From Clarkia xantiana subsp. parviflora (Eukaryota > Streptophyta > Magnoliopsida > Myrtales > Onagraceae), in contig JAPTYO010000002.1 of assembly GCA_036873135.1 (NCBI GenBank), positions 35,455,452 to 35,519,451 on the forward strand: a stretch of DNA of 64,000 nt, read 5' to 3'. Position numbers and translations under genes: made by a program. A model generated the notes under the pieces. That model ran no database searches and had not been told where the DNA came from. It saw only the letters and a list, made by a program, of their open reading frames with translations. How positions within the stretch are numbered: position 1 is the stretch's first letter; every line of letters starts with the position of its first letter. Shown here in pieces: positions 11,381 through 22,987 of this stretch.

Positions 11381-12987
11381 GAGCATTTTCAATGGTATTG
11401 CCTAGTTCCTAGTTCCATGTTGTAAATGTATTATTGTAGAGAATTCTTAGTGCTTAGTGTCATTTACTGTTGGTCCTTACTGTTAATGATTAGATATGAA
11501 CTTGTCTTTCCAATGAGAGTGCCTTGTTCCCAAATGGGAGTTCCTAGTTCCAGTTTTTGCCACTGGACACTGACTAGGCGCCACTAGGCGTGACTAGGAT
11601 TACTAATATTACTGTTTTGCCATTATCAAGTGAATAGTGAAGTGAGACAGTGCCTACTAGTAGGAACTCCCACGTCACTGTTCATGTCGGTGCCAATTTT
11701 TTAATATTAGTTTATTCAATTGTTTGTTTCTCTCTTGGATTGTATATATATTCTGTTACGCTAAATCAGATAATGACATGAGTCGTAATCGGTCATTTAA
11801 ATATTAAGTAAGTTAAATAATGACACAAACTAAAATTACTACTTTTTAACTTCGAATCAATTTCAGAATTTCCAAATCTAATTTGTTTATATTTTACCAT
11901 GTTGAACAACCGTCAATTCTAAATTTTGAAATAGTATAAAGTTTCATATTAATAAATATGAAAAAAAAACTTTAAAAAATATATTATTTTAATGCATATA
12001 TATTTCTATCTAATTACTTATATTATTATTTGAAAAAAAATATATTTTGTATATGATAAATTGTTATAAATTTATACCTTTAGGATAATATATAATATAT
12101 TTATGATTTACGTATATTGAAAATCATTAGTAAAAATAAATTATTAATATCTACAACAGATTTACTAATATGATCTGATGGATGTGCATAAACGTGAATC
12201 GATTGACGGTAAAAAATCAAGATATGTCAATCATCGTATATGAGATATTGTATAAAATGTATATCAAAAGTAATATTCAACTACGCGATAAAGACAAACA
12301 TAAAAAATTACAATATGATTTAGTCGAACATCTCTGACAATTTAGTTATGTGTGTGACAATCCTATGTAGTCTCAAATATATATATATATATATGTTAAT
12401 TTTTATTTTAGTTGGAAACTTTAATGTGTTATTTGTATATTTTTTTGTACTGTAATTTTTAAATTATTTCAATCATTATTTAAAAAAATTAGGTGTTCAT
12501 TTACATATTGTATATTCGTAAATTTTGGTATAATTTGTTAAATACCAAAAGAATCATTAAAAAAATTATAGTACGTAAATAATTGAACTATTACCCTAAC
12601 GACGTCGAGTTTTGAATTTCGGGATAACAATATACGTCGTTCAAATTTGGAATCCAAATATTTAATCTAAAATGGCAAACTTTGACAAATTCGTAAAAAT
12701 GTAAAATTTCATTAAAAGTCACTTACTTTTTTTATATTTTATAATATTGTATATATATTTTATAAATATGAATATTTAAATTATATATTATAATGCTTAA
12801 AAAAATAAAAATCATACTGTGACTATGTAATTATGTGAGTCCCAATATAGAAGTGGAACTCGGCATCCACAATTGGAGAGAGTTCTAATTTTATTGTAGA
12901 AGTTACTGTAGCAGTGTCATTTCGACGAGTTGACATTGACATGGCAGCTGACGTGGAGGCACTAGGCACTCACCATTGGAAGTGCTC
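11381..12987 (-). mobile_element. Harbinger-type element E3
   Basis: Bounded by GAGCATTTTCAATGGTATTG and CACCATTGGAAGTGCTC, with TAA at 11378-11380 and 12988-12990. It is in the same orientation as E2 and the cleanest copy (1607 bp). The transposase tail found in E2 is also here at about 12268-12342 (QLRDKDKHKKLQYDLVEHL followed by a TGA where E2 has TGG). The remainder is AT-rich and non-coding. Confidence 0.7.
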
Positions 12988-13114
12988 TAAGAGTACTTCT
13001 AATCGTGAATTCCTAGTTCTTCCACGTCACCCGCTACGTCATTGCTAATTTATCAAAGTGGAACTGCTATAGTATAATTGGAACTCTCTCCAATGGTGGA
13101 GACCGAGTTCCACT

Positions 13115-13616
13115 TAGGGATGTCAATGGGGCGGGTCGGGGCGGGTATCGCCAGACCCGGACCCGCCCCGCGGGTCAATATGGTAGACCCGGACCCGTCC
13201 CATGCACTTTCGGGTCGGGTCGGGTCGACCCGCGGGTCGACCCGTGTGAGGTATAATTTATCATTTTTAATCTTAAATTCTAAATTCTATGTTACCGTAT
13301 CCAAATTCAACTCCAAATTTAAATCATAAATTATTAAATTAACTCATAATCCAAATATAAATCACCCCATTCATTAGAATAATTGTTATTTTGACTATGT
13401 GTTATATTACCCGTATAGTTTTATATAATATACATATATTAAATGTATATGTAAAATGAAAGGTCGGGTCGGGTCGGGTCGGGTCGGCGGGTCGCCGGGT
13501 CGCCGTGAACCCAAACCCTAACCCGCCCCGCGGGTCGCGGATCGGCGGGTCCTCGGGTCAAAATCGGGTCGGGTACCCGCGGGTCGGCGGGTACCCGTGA
13601 CCCGTTGCCATCCCTA
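13115..13616. mobile_element. hAT MITE with GGGTC repeats (8-bp TSD GTTCCACT)
   Basis: The 502-bp unit starts TAGGGATGTCAATGGGGCGG and ends in the inverse (CCCGTTGCCATCCCTA). It is flanked by a perfect 8-bp duplication GTTCCACT (13107-13114 and 13617-13624), which is diagnostic for the hAT superfamily. Both arms are made of GGGTC/GACCC repeats around an AT-rich core. No coding capacity. Confidence 0.88.
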
Positions 13617-15139
13617 GTTCCACTTCTATATTGGGATCACATAATTTCATACTCTCAACATATATTTCTTCATTAAAAACACTCTATATAAATTAAATAT
13701 TCCCATTTTTAAAAATACGAACATGAACAAACTAGTAAATGAGATTCAAGTTTTTGTTTTACTAACTTAATTTAAAAAAAAAAGAAAAATTATGTACAAA
13801 ATCATAAAAAATCTAATTGATTTTTAATTAATTTTTATATATATATTTTTTTTCCGAATTCGTCAAAATTTGTCAATTTTATATCAAATTTCGGATTCCA
13901 ACTTTAACTGACGTGTGTGTTAATCCTGAAAGTTGAAACTCGACGTCGTTAATGTAATGGTTCAATCATTTACCTAATATAATTTGTGAAAAAATTATCA
14001 TTCTTTTGGTATTTAAAAAAATAATATAGAAAATTTATGAATATATATAATATATAAATGAACACATAATTTTTTAAATAATGACTACCATAATTTAAAA
14101 AATATATTATAGAAAAAATATAAACAATATGTCAAAGTTGCCAAATAAAATAACAAGTAACATATATATATATATATATATAAAAGAATACTTAGAATAG
14201 ACACAAGCATTACATTGTCAGATATGTTCTACTAAATTCTCTTTGAAACCTAATTGGTTACTTCCAATTACGTAAATTTTTTCGTGTAATTTGATATTAT
14301 TATTAGGATAATATTGCTATTACTGCTACTAGGTGCAATACGCACGCGACGCGCAAGATAGTTGACATGTATAATTATTGATATAATAACAATAATTAAT
14401 CAAATTCATTGAATCAATCTTATTTCTTCCTAATCAACGTATAATTGTTCTTCGTCGATTGACATATTTTGATTCATCATCGTCAGCATATTCACGCTTA
14501 CGCGCATTAATCAAATGCATATCAATATAATTCAGTTATATGTATTAATCAATTTTTTTACTAATGAATTCTTATATACGTAAATTAGAAATATATCATC
14601 CTACGGAATTGATTTTTACAATAATATTCCACAAAAATATATCCTCATTTGATATAACAATAATAAATTAATTAAACGGAAATATATATATGCATTAAAA
14701 TAATCTAATTCTTTTAGTTTAAATAATTTGATATTAATAATATGGAATTTTATTCTATTTTAAAGTTTATAATTGAGGGTTGTCCCACATGGTGAAATAT
14801 AAACAAATTGAATCGTTAAGCTCTAAAACCTTTTTTTTTGCCAACATAAGCTCTAAAACTGATTCAAAGTTAAAAAGTTAGAATTGACGGTTGTGATGCA
14901 TTGTAAAATATAAACAAGTTGAGTCTGAAACTCTAAAATTGGCGTGAGGTTAAAAATTAGTAATTTTGGTTCGTACAATTATTTAACTTAATATTAAAAT
15001 GACTGATAAAGACTCGTGTCATTATCTAACTTATCGTAGCATACTTATATATATATATACAACCAAAGAGAGAAACAAAATAATTGAATAAAATAATATT
15101 AAAAAGTCTCCACATGAACAGTAACGTGACAGTTCCCAC

Positions 15140-15759
15140 TAGGGATGGCAACGGGGCGGGTCGGGGCGGGTTTTCGCAGCCCCGGACCCGCCCCGCGGGT
15201 CGGCCTGGCTGACCCGGCCCCGGCCAAATGGGCCTTTCGGGTCGGGTCAACAATCCCGCGGGGCCCCGACCCGCCCCGTCATATGAACAATTTTTTTTTT
15301 TTTTTTTTTTTTTTTTAACTTTTCAATATGAAATACAATTTTTTTGTCAAAATATTACATTATATATAAATTCAAAACATAAATCTAACATCAATCAAAT
15401 ATAAACAACAAACACATCAAATTCATTACAAATACAAATTCAAATCCAAACACCAAATTAACAAATCCTAATAATCTAAATATAAATCTATTTGTAATTT
15501 GGTCCATGTTACTTATATAGATACTATATTAACCATATTTTTTTATTAAATGTTAGGTCATATTAACATAAAAAAATAAAATATTATATATTTATGGATT
15601 TCGGGGCGGGTCTACGGGGCCCCGGGTCTCTAGACCCGGACCCGCCCCGACCCGAGCCCGACCCGCCCCGGACCCGACCCGTGACCCGCGGGTCGGCGGG
15701 TCAAAACCGGGTCGGGGCCCCGCGGGTCAGCGGGGCCCCGAGACCCGTTGCCATCCCTA
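15140..15759. mobile_element. hAT MITE, second copy (8-bp TSD GTTCCCAC/GTTCCTAC)
   Basis: Same family as 13115-13616: ends TAGGGATGGCAACGGGGCGG and CCGTTGCCATCCCTA. The flanking 8-mers GTTCCCAC (15132-15139) and GTTCCTAC (15760-15767) match at 7 of 8. The core is AT-rich with a T tract at about 15291-15316. The arms are strongly GC-rich (GGGGCCCC blocks). Non-coding. Confidence 0.85.
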
Positions 15760-15954
15760 GTTCCTACTAGTAGGAACTGTCCTAATTCACTACTCACTCG
15801 ATAATGGCAAAATATTAATATTTGTATGTCCAGTGGCGCCTACTGGCACCTAGTTGAAATTTTGGAACTAGGAACTCCTATTTTGAAACTAGAAACTCCC
15901 ATTGGAATGCCAAGTTACTAGTAGGAACCAACAGTAAGTGGAACTAGAAACTCT

Positions 15955-16551
15955 TGTTGGAATTAGGGGATGATAACTACAGAAACAAAAACCACATGGT
16001 ACATGCTATGTAACAGATTACGCAACAGAAAGAAGGCACACACCAATATTGCTTTCCGTAGCCTAGGAGCGTCACGGGGAGTTCACGATCTTTTAGTTCA
16101 CAGTCCTGTAGGAACTCTTGTGAATGAGCAATTTACATCTAATAGTCTCCACAGCAAAGCCTCTTTTCAATGTGGTCACTGTGATGGATCTCCGGGGTAA
16201 TTGCTTGAAGCAATTCGGCACCTCCTTGGTGTTTAGTGGTTCAACCGAAGCTCACAAGAAATAGAAAGTGGGATTTCCTTTGTCTCAACCTAAAGTGAGA
16301 AAGTGATTAAGCTTATAGAAATCCCTAACACTCTCTATTTATAAGAGGTGGTGGGTTAAAACCCACCTAGGCTTATCCCTATATTCTGCCGACCATGTAT
16401 AATTAGGGACGCCCAATTTTGGGTTTCTCATGTCAATTGGAATTTAGGCGAAGCCCAAAATCCCTAATGTTACATTACCCAATTATACTTAGGATGTTGG
16501 ACTTATATTAAAGAGGTCCTATTATGAAGGCCCATTCACCAAATGCCAACA
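15955..16551 (-). mobile_element. Copia LTR (minus), subfamily TGTTGGCATTTGG
   Basis: Read on the minus strand it starts TGTTGGCATTTGGTGAATGG and ends CCTAATTCCAACA. A TATA-like CTTATAAATAGAGAG lies near 16340. A purine tract GAGTGAGAGC sits immediately outside (16552-16561), so this is the 3' LTR of the minus-strand element to its right. It resembles the LTR at 55136-55727 more than the one at 22408-22987. Confidence 0.85.
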
Positions 16552-17633
16552 GCTCTCACTCGTGGGAACGGGAAGGTGCCTGTTAATATGTTGTCGACCA
16601 ACACGACAACATTTATTCTTCGATCCTGTCCAGTTCCCGAATTGTTCATACAAGGTTTTCCGTGCGACCGGAAGACACAATGGAAATCGTGTTACTCATC
16701 AGTTAAAAGTGTTGTAGCGTCCGCGGAACGTTGATTCCTAACCTGTTTCATCTCTGTGCCGCGCTGTATCCCTGGTCAACTGTTATTCTCCAATTGCCTA
16801 GTTTCCCCATAGGAACACTTCTCCAAGGCATCCGTACAAGTATTCACAACCTTCAACTAATATCCGGTTAGTGGCCACCTAGTGAATACAAGAGTTGGAG
16901 AATTACAGGTGTACATGACCATCCCAATTGCTCATATCCTTAGTCAGCTCAACCGATTTCCAAAACGTGGTCACTTGGCCTTTTTGTTCAGCACTGCGCT
17001 CGTACGCCTGAAGGCGAACATTGAGCCCAACCTTGAATATGAGTTCTGAGTGGTTAGGATACTTCAGGTGCTCCTTCAGTTAGCACCCGTGATCAGTCAC
17101 ACGCTCAAGGTGAAGAATTTTCCGACCATCAGAATCTCAGAAGATTCTACCTAGCACAACCGAGCCTAACCCTGTGGTGGAACATAACACGCGAAGTATG
17201 AAGTGCGAGTCGATAACATAACCTGAGCTTACATATTGTCAGGAATGGGAAAATGTCATATGCCATTGTAGATTCTCATATAACCCATAATGTGGTGATT
17301 GATGAACATAGTTCATCAGGGTGATCCGCAAAACAATGATCATGTCGTGTAACCCCGAAACCAAATGATCGTTTTGCTTAACCAAGTTTAACTTTCGAAA
17401 TACCATGGTTCTTAGCCGATCTTGACATGACTGAGGTTTCCCCTCCATCAAGATGATCGTGCCTGTGTGACGAGGCAAGGTCTACATTCGAGATATTTTG
17501 TTGGGAGGTTTTACACTCCTACAACTAGTTTATAGACCGTGCATCCGATGTAATTTAATCATTATGACATCGTAAAATTATAAATTCAAATTGCAATTAT
17601 TTCATTCAAATATTACTTCAAATTTCAAAAATG
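16552..17633 (-). other. Copia polypurine tract and long 3' untranslated region
   Basis: About 1.1 kb between the RNase H stop and the LTR. It has no convincing ORF but is clearly related to 25064-26201 and 57544-58624, e.g. TTCAACTAATATCCGG, GCACAACCGAG, ACTAGTTTATAGACCG. Short open frames within it do not correspond between copies, so I treat it as non-coding. Confidence 0.7.
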
Positions 17634-20160
17634 TTACTGACACATTACAAGCCTCCTAAACCCTACACAATGCAAGAATTTTGACGTGCATTTCGAAAAT
17701 ATCCCCGCGTAAAGTTTTGTCAATGGGTCTGCCACCATACTCTTAGAGGGCATGTATTCAATTCTGATCAACTTGTCTCCTACCATACTCTTCGCATAAT
17801 TGTATTTAACATCAATGTGTTTAGTCCTAATATGGTACTCAGGATTCTTAACTGCCCCTATTGATGCTTGACTGTCAGAGTAAATGCGCAAAGGCTTACT
17901 CCCGTCCTCGACGTCAAGCATGGCAGTCAAGAGTCTCTTTAGCCAGTCATGTTCCTGTGCATTCTTAGAGAGAGCTACGAATTCAAATTCTATCGTAGTC
18001 AGCGTGACACATGATTGCTTCTTGCTCATCCATGAAATGACGTCATTAACAAGGAGAAATACTCTTCATGAGGTGGACTTACGATCAACCGGATCACCAC
18101 CATGGTCAACGTCACTGTACCCCAGTCAATTCAAGCTTATTTCCCTAATTGCACAGTTCGTAGTCATCCGTACCTTTCTGATATCGAATAATTTGTTTCA
18201 CGGCCCGTAAATGTTGATAACTAGGGTCTGATTAGAAACGTGCTACTAAGCCCACAACGAAAAAGATGTCTGGACGAGTGCATTGCATGGCGTATATAAG
18301 ACTTCCTACCATACTGATGTACTCTGCACTTTTCATCTGTTCACGCTCAGCCTGGTCTTTTGGGCCCTCATACTTTGACAACGCACTCCCAAACACAACA
18401 TGCGTATCCACGGGTTTAGCATCGTAGAGATTGAACTTTCTCAACAATTTGTTGATATAAGCTTCTTGAGCAAGACATAGTTTACGAGAAGCCCGATCCC
18501 TAACAATCTTAATGCCCGGGATGTACGTGGCTTCTCCCATGTCTTTCATCTCAAATACAGATGCTAACCAATACTTGGATTCATTCAAATAACTAACATC
18601 GTTCGCGGAAATGAGTATTTCATCGACGTATAACATCAAGATAACATACTTCGACTCAGAGGTTTTTGTGTACACGCAGGGATCCTCGTGAGTATTCATG
18701 AATCTATTGCCAACGATTTCCTCGTGGAACCTGCGGTACCATTGCCGAGACGATTGTTTAAGACCATAGATCGAATTTGGAGTTTACAAACTTTACGTTC
18801 ATATCTAGGGGATATGAAACCCTCCGGTTGCTCCATGTAGATCTCTTCCTCCAAATTCCCATGAAGGAAGGCGGTCTTAACATCCATTTGGTGCAGCTCG
18901 AGATCGAGGCTTGCTACTAGGACCAAGATAGCCCGGACCGTGGTGTAACGCACAGTCGATGAGTACGTCTCATCAAAGTCGACTCCGTGGAGTTGAGTAT
19001 ATCCTTTCATAGATGCGATCTCTTCCTCCATTGCTCTTCTCCATTAATTTTATTGAGGTCCTTCCAAAGCTTGTTTAACCGTTACCGGTTCATCAACCAA
19101 AGTCAGAGTGAATAACCCACCCTTCTCGATGGGATACTTCTTAGGAGAAGCTCTTTTCCTTGACTACGACTATGTTCATTATTCCTATCTAGAACTACAG
19201 TCCCAATAGGATTAATTCTCCTACTAGGAACAACATTCCCACTGGGAATCAGGGTGTTACTTGAACCTTCACCTACAACTTTTCTTGGGCGACCTATTGG
19301 TCTCGGGATTCTACCTCCGAGATGAATTCCACGGTCACTTTGACCAGGAACCAAGTTGGTTGTCCCATTCCCACTGTTACCAGTAGGTATTTGAGGAATT
19401 ATAGTATTCTCATCCAACGGTTCAACAACATGATGATCAGGTTCTACTCGATTCGCACATGCATCAACTGTGATCTGTGTGGTTGGATTGACTCCTCACA
19501 CTAGATTTATCATGAAAATGTCTCCATTCTCATTTACCATTTCGTTCACTGGTGTTGCTGCCTCAAAATTCCACTCGAAATAAGTGGGACCTAACTATCA
19601 TCATCATGTTCTAGTTCTATTAATACTTTGTTTATTTTGATGCTACCAAGCTTAGGAAATTCATCCTCAAGAAACGTATCGTATCTGAACTCATGTTCGA
19701 CCACGCCACTATTCTCCTGAGCCGCCAAAAACACGTATCCCTTAGAGTTTTTGGAGTACCTAATGAAGATACTTTTCAGACCTCTCGGCCCCAACTCACC
19801 GAATCGGCTGTCGGTTTGATGCGTGTATGCTGCGCAACCCCAAGGTCGCAGCCAGGTAAGATCCATCTCTTTACTAGTCCACAGCTTATATGGTGTCGTG
19901 TCCACCGATTTTGAAGGAACAAGGTTTACTACATAAGTGGCAGTCAACAACGGATCACCCCAAAAGGAGATCAGAAGTTGAGCTTGCGATATTATGGTTC
20001 TAACCATGTCGAAGACGTGTATGATTAAGATGCTCCACCATACTGTTTCTGTAATGGCGTATTAGGGATCCTCGTTTGAAGGAAAATACCAATTTCATTA
20101 CGTACTCATTTTAGAGGTTTTGTCCACCTATGATCGTGCATTAGGTTATCACCTTTTGCT
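17634..20160 (-). pseudogene. Copia pol remnant: integrase end, reverse transcriptase, RNase H
   Basis: On the minus strand, in order: end of integrase (MVRTIISQAQLLISFWGD...LVPSKSV, about 20007-19591); a Pro/Gly/Ser-rich linker (19417-19103); RT start (DFDETYSSTVRYTTVRA...QMDVKTAFLHGNLEEEIY, 19031-18780); RT end with GSLIYAMQCTRPDIFFVVG (18699-18232); RNase H with the SKKQSCVTLTTIEFEF block (18029-17634). Frames change at least three times. The catalytic YVDD is YVDE here (near 18625), and no complete gag is found upstream. The upstream end of integrase (20008-20160) is decayed. The lineage looks Tork/TAR-like among plant copias; this is a judgement from motifs only. Confidence 0.88.
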
Positions 20161-21733
20161 CGAGTTTATTCTCTACGAGAAAATTACATGAGTAAATCTG
20201 AAATGGATACATTTGCAAATGAAACTTTTATTTCAAGCTTCAAATCAAACATTTCTTATTGAATTTTTATTTCGAATTGAAGTGTCCGGTCTGTCGAGGG
20301 GCACAGGCGCTACGCGCGCGACATGCAGGTGTTACCCTTGGTGCAATCGTTTTGTTTCCAAAATTTAATTTAATTTAATTGGTTTCGCACATGTTCGTCG
20401 TTACGATTTAATTATTTTATGGAGTACTAAAAAATAAGGAAGTTTAACCGATCGCATTCTAACTACACAATCAACGGGTTTATAATAATTATGATGAAGC
20501 ATCTTAATCGTTTCGTTCATTCGACCATTTGTCCTGGCCAAAATTTTGGTTCTTAATCCGTATATTATGATTTCGTTCGGATCGATCCCTTTGACCGAAT
20601 TGATAAATTGATAAGTAAATTGTACTTTGAATCGAATTGTATTCACGCCATAAACATCAAACAAACCAAACAACATGCTTACACGTCATGCGTATAATGT
20701 TCCTAGCATACATAATTCTACGTAAAGTAAATTATCACATGCTTTTAGTCCTAAACATTCTAGCATACGTGTGTCAAAGCATGCAACTTCCGCACACATC
20801 ATGCATAATTGGCGACTGGAATTTTCGGTTTTGAAAATATTAGGGGCTGTTTTGCAATTCATGCTTACAATCAATCATGCGAAATTTCTAGAAATGAATT
20901 CTAGGCACTTCAATCAGCATAGCATGTCTATCCTATTGCACAATCAATATATTTAAATCCCAGAGCTCAATGCTCGCAATATATATTATCCAGCTAGATT
21001 GACTAAGTCAAGACGACATTTCTAATATATGTTGCAGAAAGTAAACAATTGTAATTATGCCCACTAATTTAATCCAGTCCCAAAAACATGCATATCTGAG
21101 ATCCATCCCCATAATCGTAACCAGGCATTAGGGTTTTAATCGAAAACGTATTAAAAACGTAAACCCTAAGAGCACTGTTTAGGCTAATTTTAAAGTTCGA
21201 AAACGTTTTGGATTAAAAATTTGACATCCTATTTTATTGAACATTTTAAAATTTCCGAAAATTTTAAAATTTGGTTCGTCCAATTTTAAAATTCCGGTTC
21301 GAGTCGGTCCGATTTTAAAATCCGGTTTGGTCCGAAACGGTTCAATAAAATAAGATAGCGGTTCGGTTTATAACTCAAAATCGGTTTGGTTAGGTTTTAC
21401 TTAATTGCTCCGGTTTGATTCGACTCGAAAAAGGTCCACCCGATTAAGAAAACCCGGATTGGTTTAACCCGCTCAGGTTTAGCAGTTGGACCGGCCCATA
21501 AACCCTTAGGGTTCGGCCGAAATATATCTTGTGGGCTAAGTAGGGTTTTAAAATCCACTAAAAAACTTAACTTAGCCACCAAGAAAAAATCATATAAAAT
21601 AAGTTCCAATATTGCTAATATATATATAATTCGGCACATATTTAAACATATATATATAAATATTGTCAAGATTCTATCCTTAAGATGTAAATCAATTAAC
21701 AATATAAACATATATATAAAAATTTCGGCCATG

Positions 21734-21771
<38 letters not shown>

Positions 21772-22391
21772 TTGTCAAATATATCTTTAAGGATTAAAAT
21801 ATATGTAGACAATATATTTTCTTAATCTTTATAGCAACTAAATCTATCAATATATATTAACCCTATCTATTATCTATATATATTGATAGTTAATATATAT
21901 TTCAATATTATATTGTGAACCCATCCATATTTCCAACTTATAGATATGTTGTTACCATTAATTAAAATTAAAATATGGCAATTTGTATCTTTTTATATTT
22001 GTGCCAATTTTTTAAATTACTTGGTGGCCAAGAAAGTTGTTTTTTTTACCTAAAATACCCCTAGGGTTTTCGGCAGAAACATGTCTAGTTGGAAAATTTG
22101 TCAAATTTTAAGATTAAACTCTATCACGATCATGAATCCAAAAAGTGTTCTTGATAAAAACTCATCGTGTTCTTGAAGATCATGAACATCAAACTCAAAT
22201 TTAAATTAAAGTTTTCTGTTTTGATCTATAAAAACATGTAAATTCCGAAAATTTTAAGTTTTTAATGATCAAACACATGTTTTCTTGTTTAAATTTTCGG
22301 AAATACTTTGGTGTTCATAAACAAAAAAATTCGGTTTTTGTAAAAATTCAAGAACATCAGTTTATAAAAAAAAAATTAAGAACTCCTAACA
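20161..22391 (-). other. Copia internal spacer and leader, gag not found
   Basis: 20290-20640 matches 61380-61760 (AAAATTTAATTTAATT, CGCACATGTTCG, TGGAGTACTAA) and has the same position upstream of integrase in both elements. 21200-21500 is a tract of GGTTCGG/GGTTTGG words that also occurs at 41100-41230 and 54300-54550. 21500-22390 is AT-rich leader with TA repeats at 21737-21767. No gag-like frame is visible, so this element could not package itself. Confidence 0.6.
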
Positions 22392-22407
22392 CAGACTCTG
22401 ATAACAC
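22392..22407 (-). promoter_or_regulatory. Primer-binding site (initiator Met tRNA), degenerate
   Basis: Minus strand GTGTTATCAGAGTCTG directly abuts the LTR end. It differs from the usual GTGGTATCAGAGC seen at 40314 and 55135 at two positions. Confidence 0.75.
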
Positions 22408-22987
22408 TGTTGGATTACAGGGACGTAATACTACGGAATGCTAAACGTGTACATGCAAGTAATCTAACTACGCAGCGGAATAATGTACACATACCTCAAT
22501 AGCTTTCCTGCCCAAGAACGATGTGGAGGGAGTTCTGATCCTCCGGTCGGAACCCGTACAAGTTCTTCGTGAGAAGAAGTCCTACGCGGTATAAGCTCCA
22601 CAGCAAATCCACTGATCGATTCTTCAACGGGGACAGAACATCGGACTGAGATGATGGTGTCGAATTTTCACTACTAAGGGGTGAGAGGGTTTCTCTCAAG
22701 TTCCTCAATAGAGTTACTTTTTAATTAGATTGATGTGTAAAACCCCTTAGGTGAGTCCCCTATTTATAAGATTGGTGGAGTGGACAAAAGTCCACTCCAA
22801 CCAATGTGGGACTAGGTCCTGCCGAACCATACATTAAGGAGGGGAGGCCCAATTTTGGGCCTCCCATGTCAATTAGGAATTAGGTCAAGCCTAATTAACC
22901 TAATGTGACATTTATCCAATTATCTTGGATAGTATCCTTAATGTTAACAGGCTACCAATTACGGCGCCACGTCACCATATGCTAACA
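22408..22987 (-). mobile_element. Copia LTR (minus), subfamily TGTTAGCATATGG
   Basis: Read on the minus strand: starts TGTTAGCATATGGTGACG, ends CCTGTAATCCAACA, then the PBS. It is therefore a 5' LTR for sequence to its left. Its U3 is unlike the LTR at 15955-16551, which lies at the other end of the same internal region. Its right edge touches a plus-strand copia pol directly. Confidence 0.85.

Larger units (their letters stand above)
12991..15954 (+). mobile_element. Harbinger-type element E4, cut by a copia LTR
   Basis: Begins GAGTACTTCTAATCGTG after TAA (12988-12990) and runs in the E1 orientation. It carries the shared AACTCTCTCCAATGGTGGAG block at 13082 and the GTCCAGTGGCGCC block near 15830. 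Two hAT MITEs are inserted at 13115-13616 and 15140-15759. The right terminus is missing: the sequence stops at AACTAGAAACTCT, where E1 continues CTACAATG, because the copia LTR at 15955 is inserted there. Confidence 0.6.

Noticed and set aside
15026..15253. Minus-strand frame MLTRPERPIWPGPGQ
   Set aside because: Lies in the GC-rich arm of the hAT MITE; repeat-derived.
20401..20676. Possible gag-coding frame in the copia spacer
   Set aside because: No gag motif, and the matching spacer at 61380-61760 does not keep the frame.
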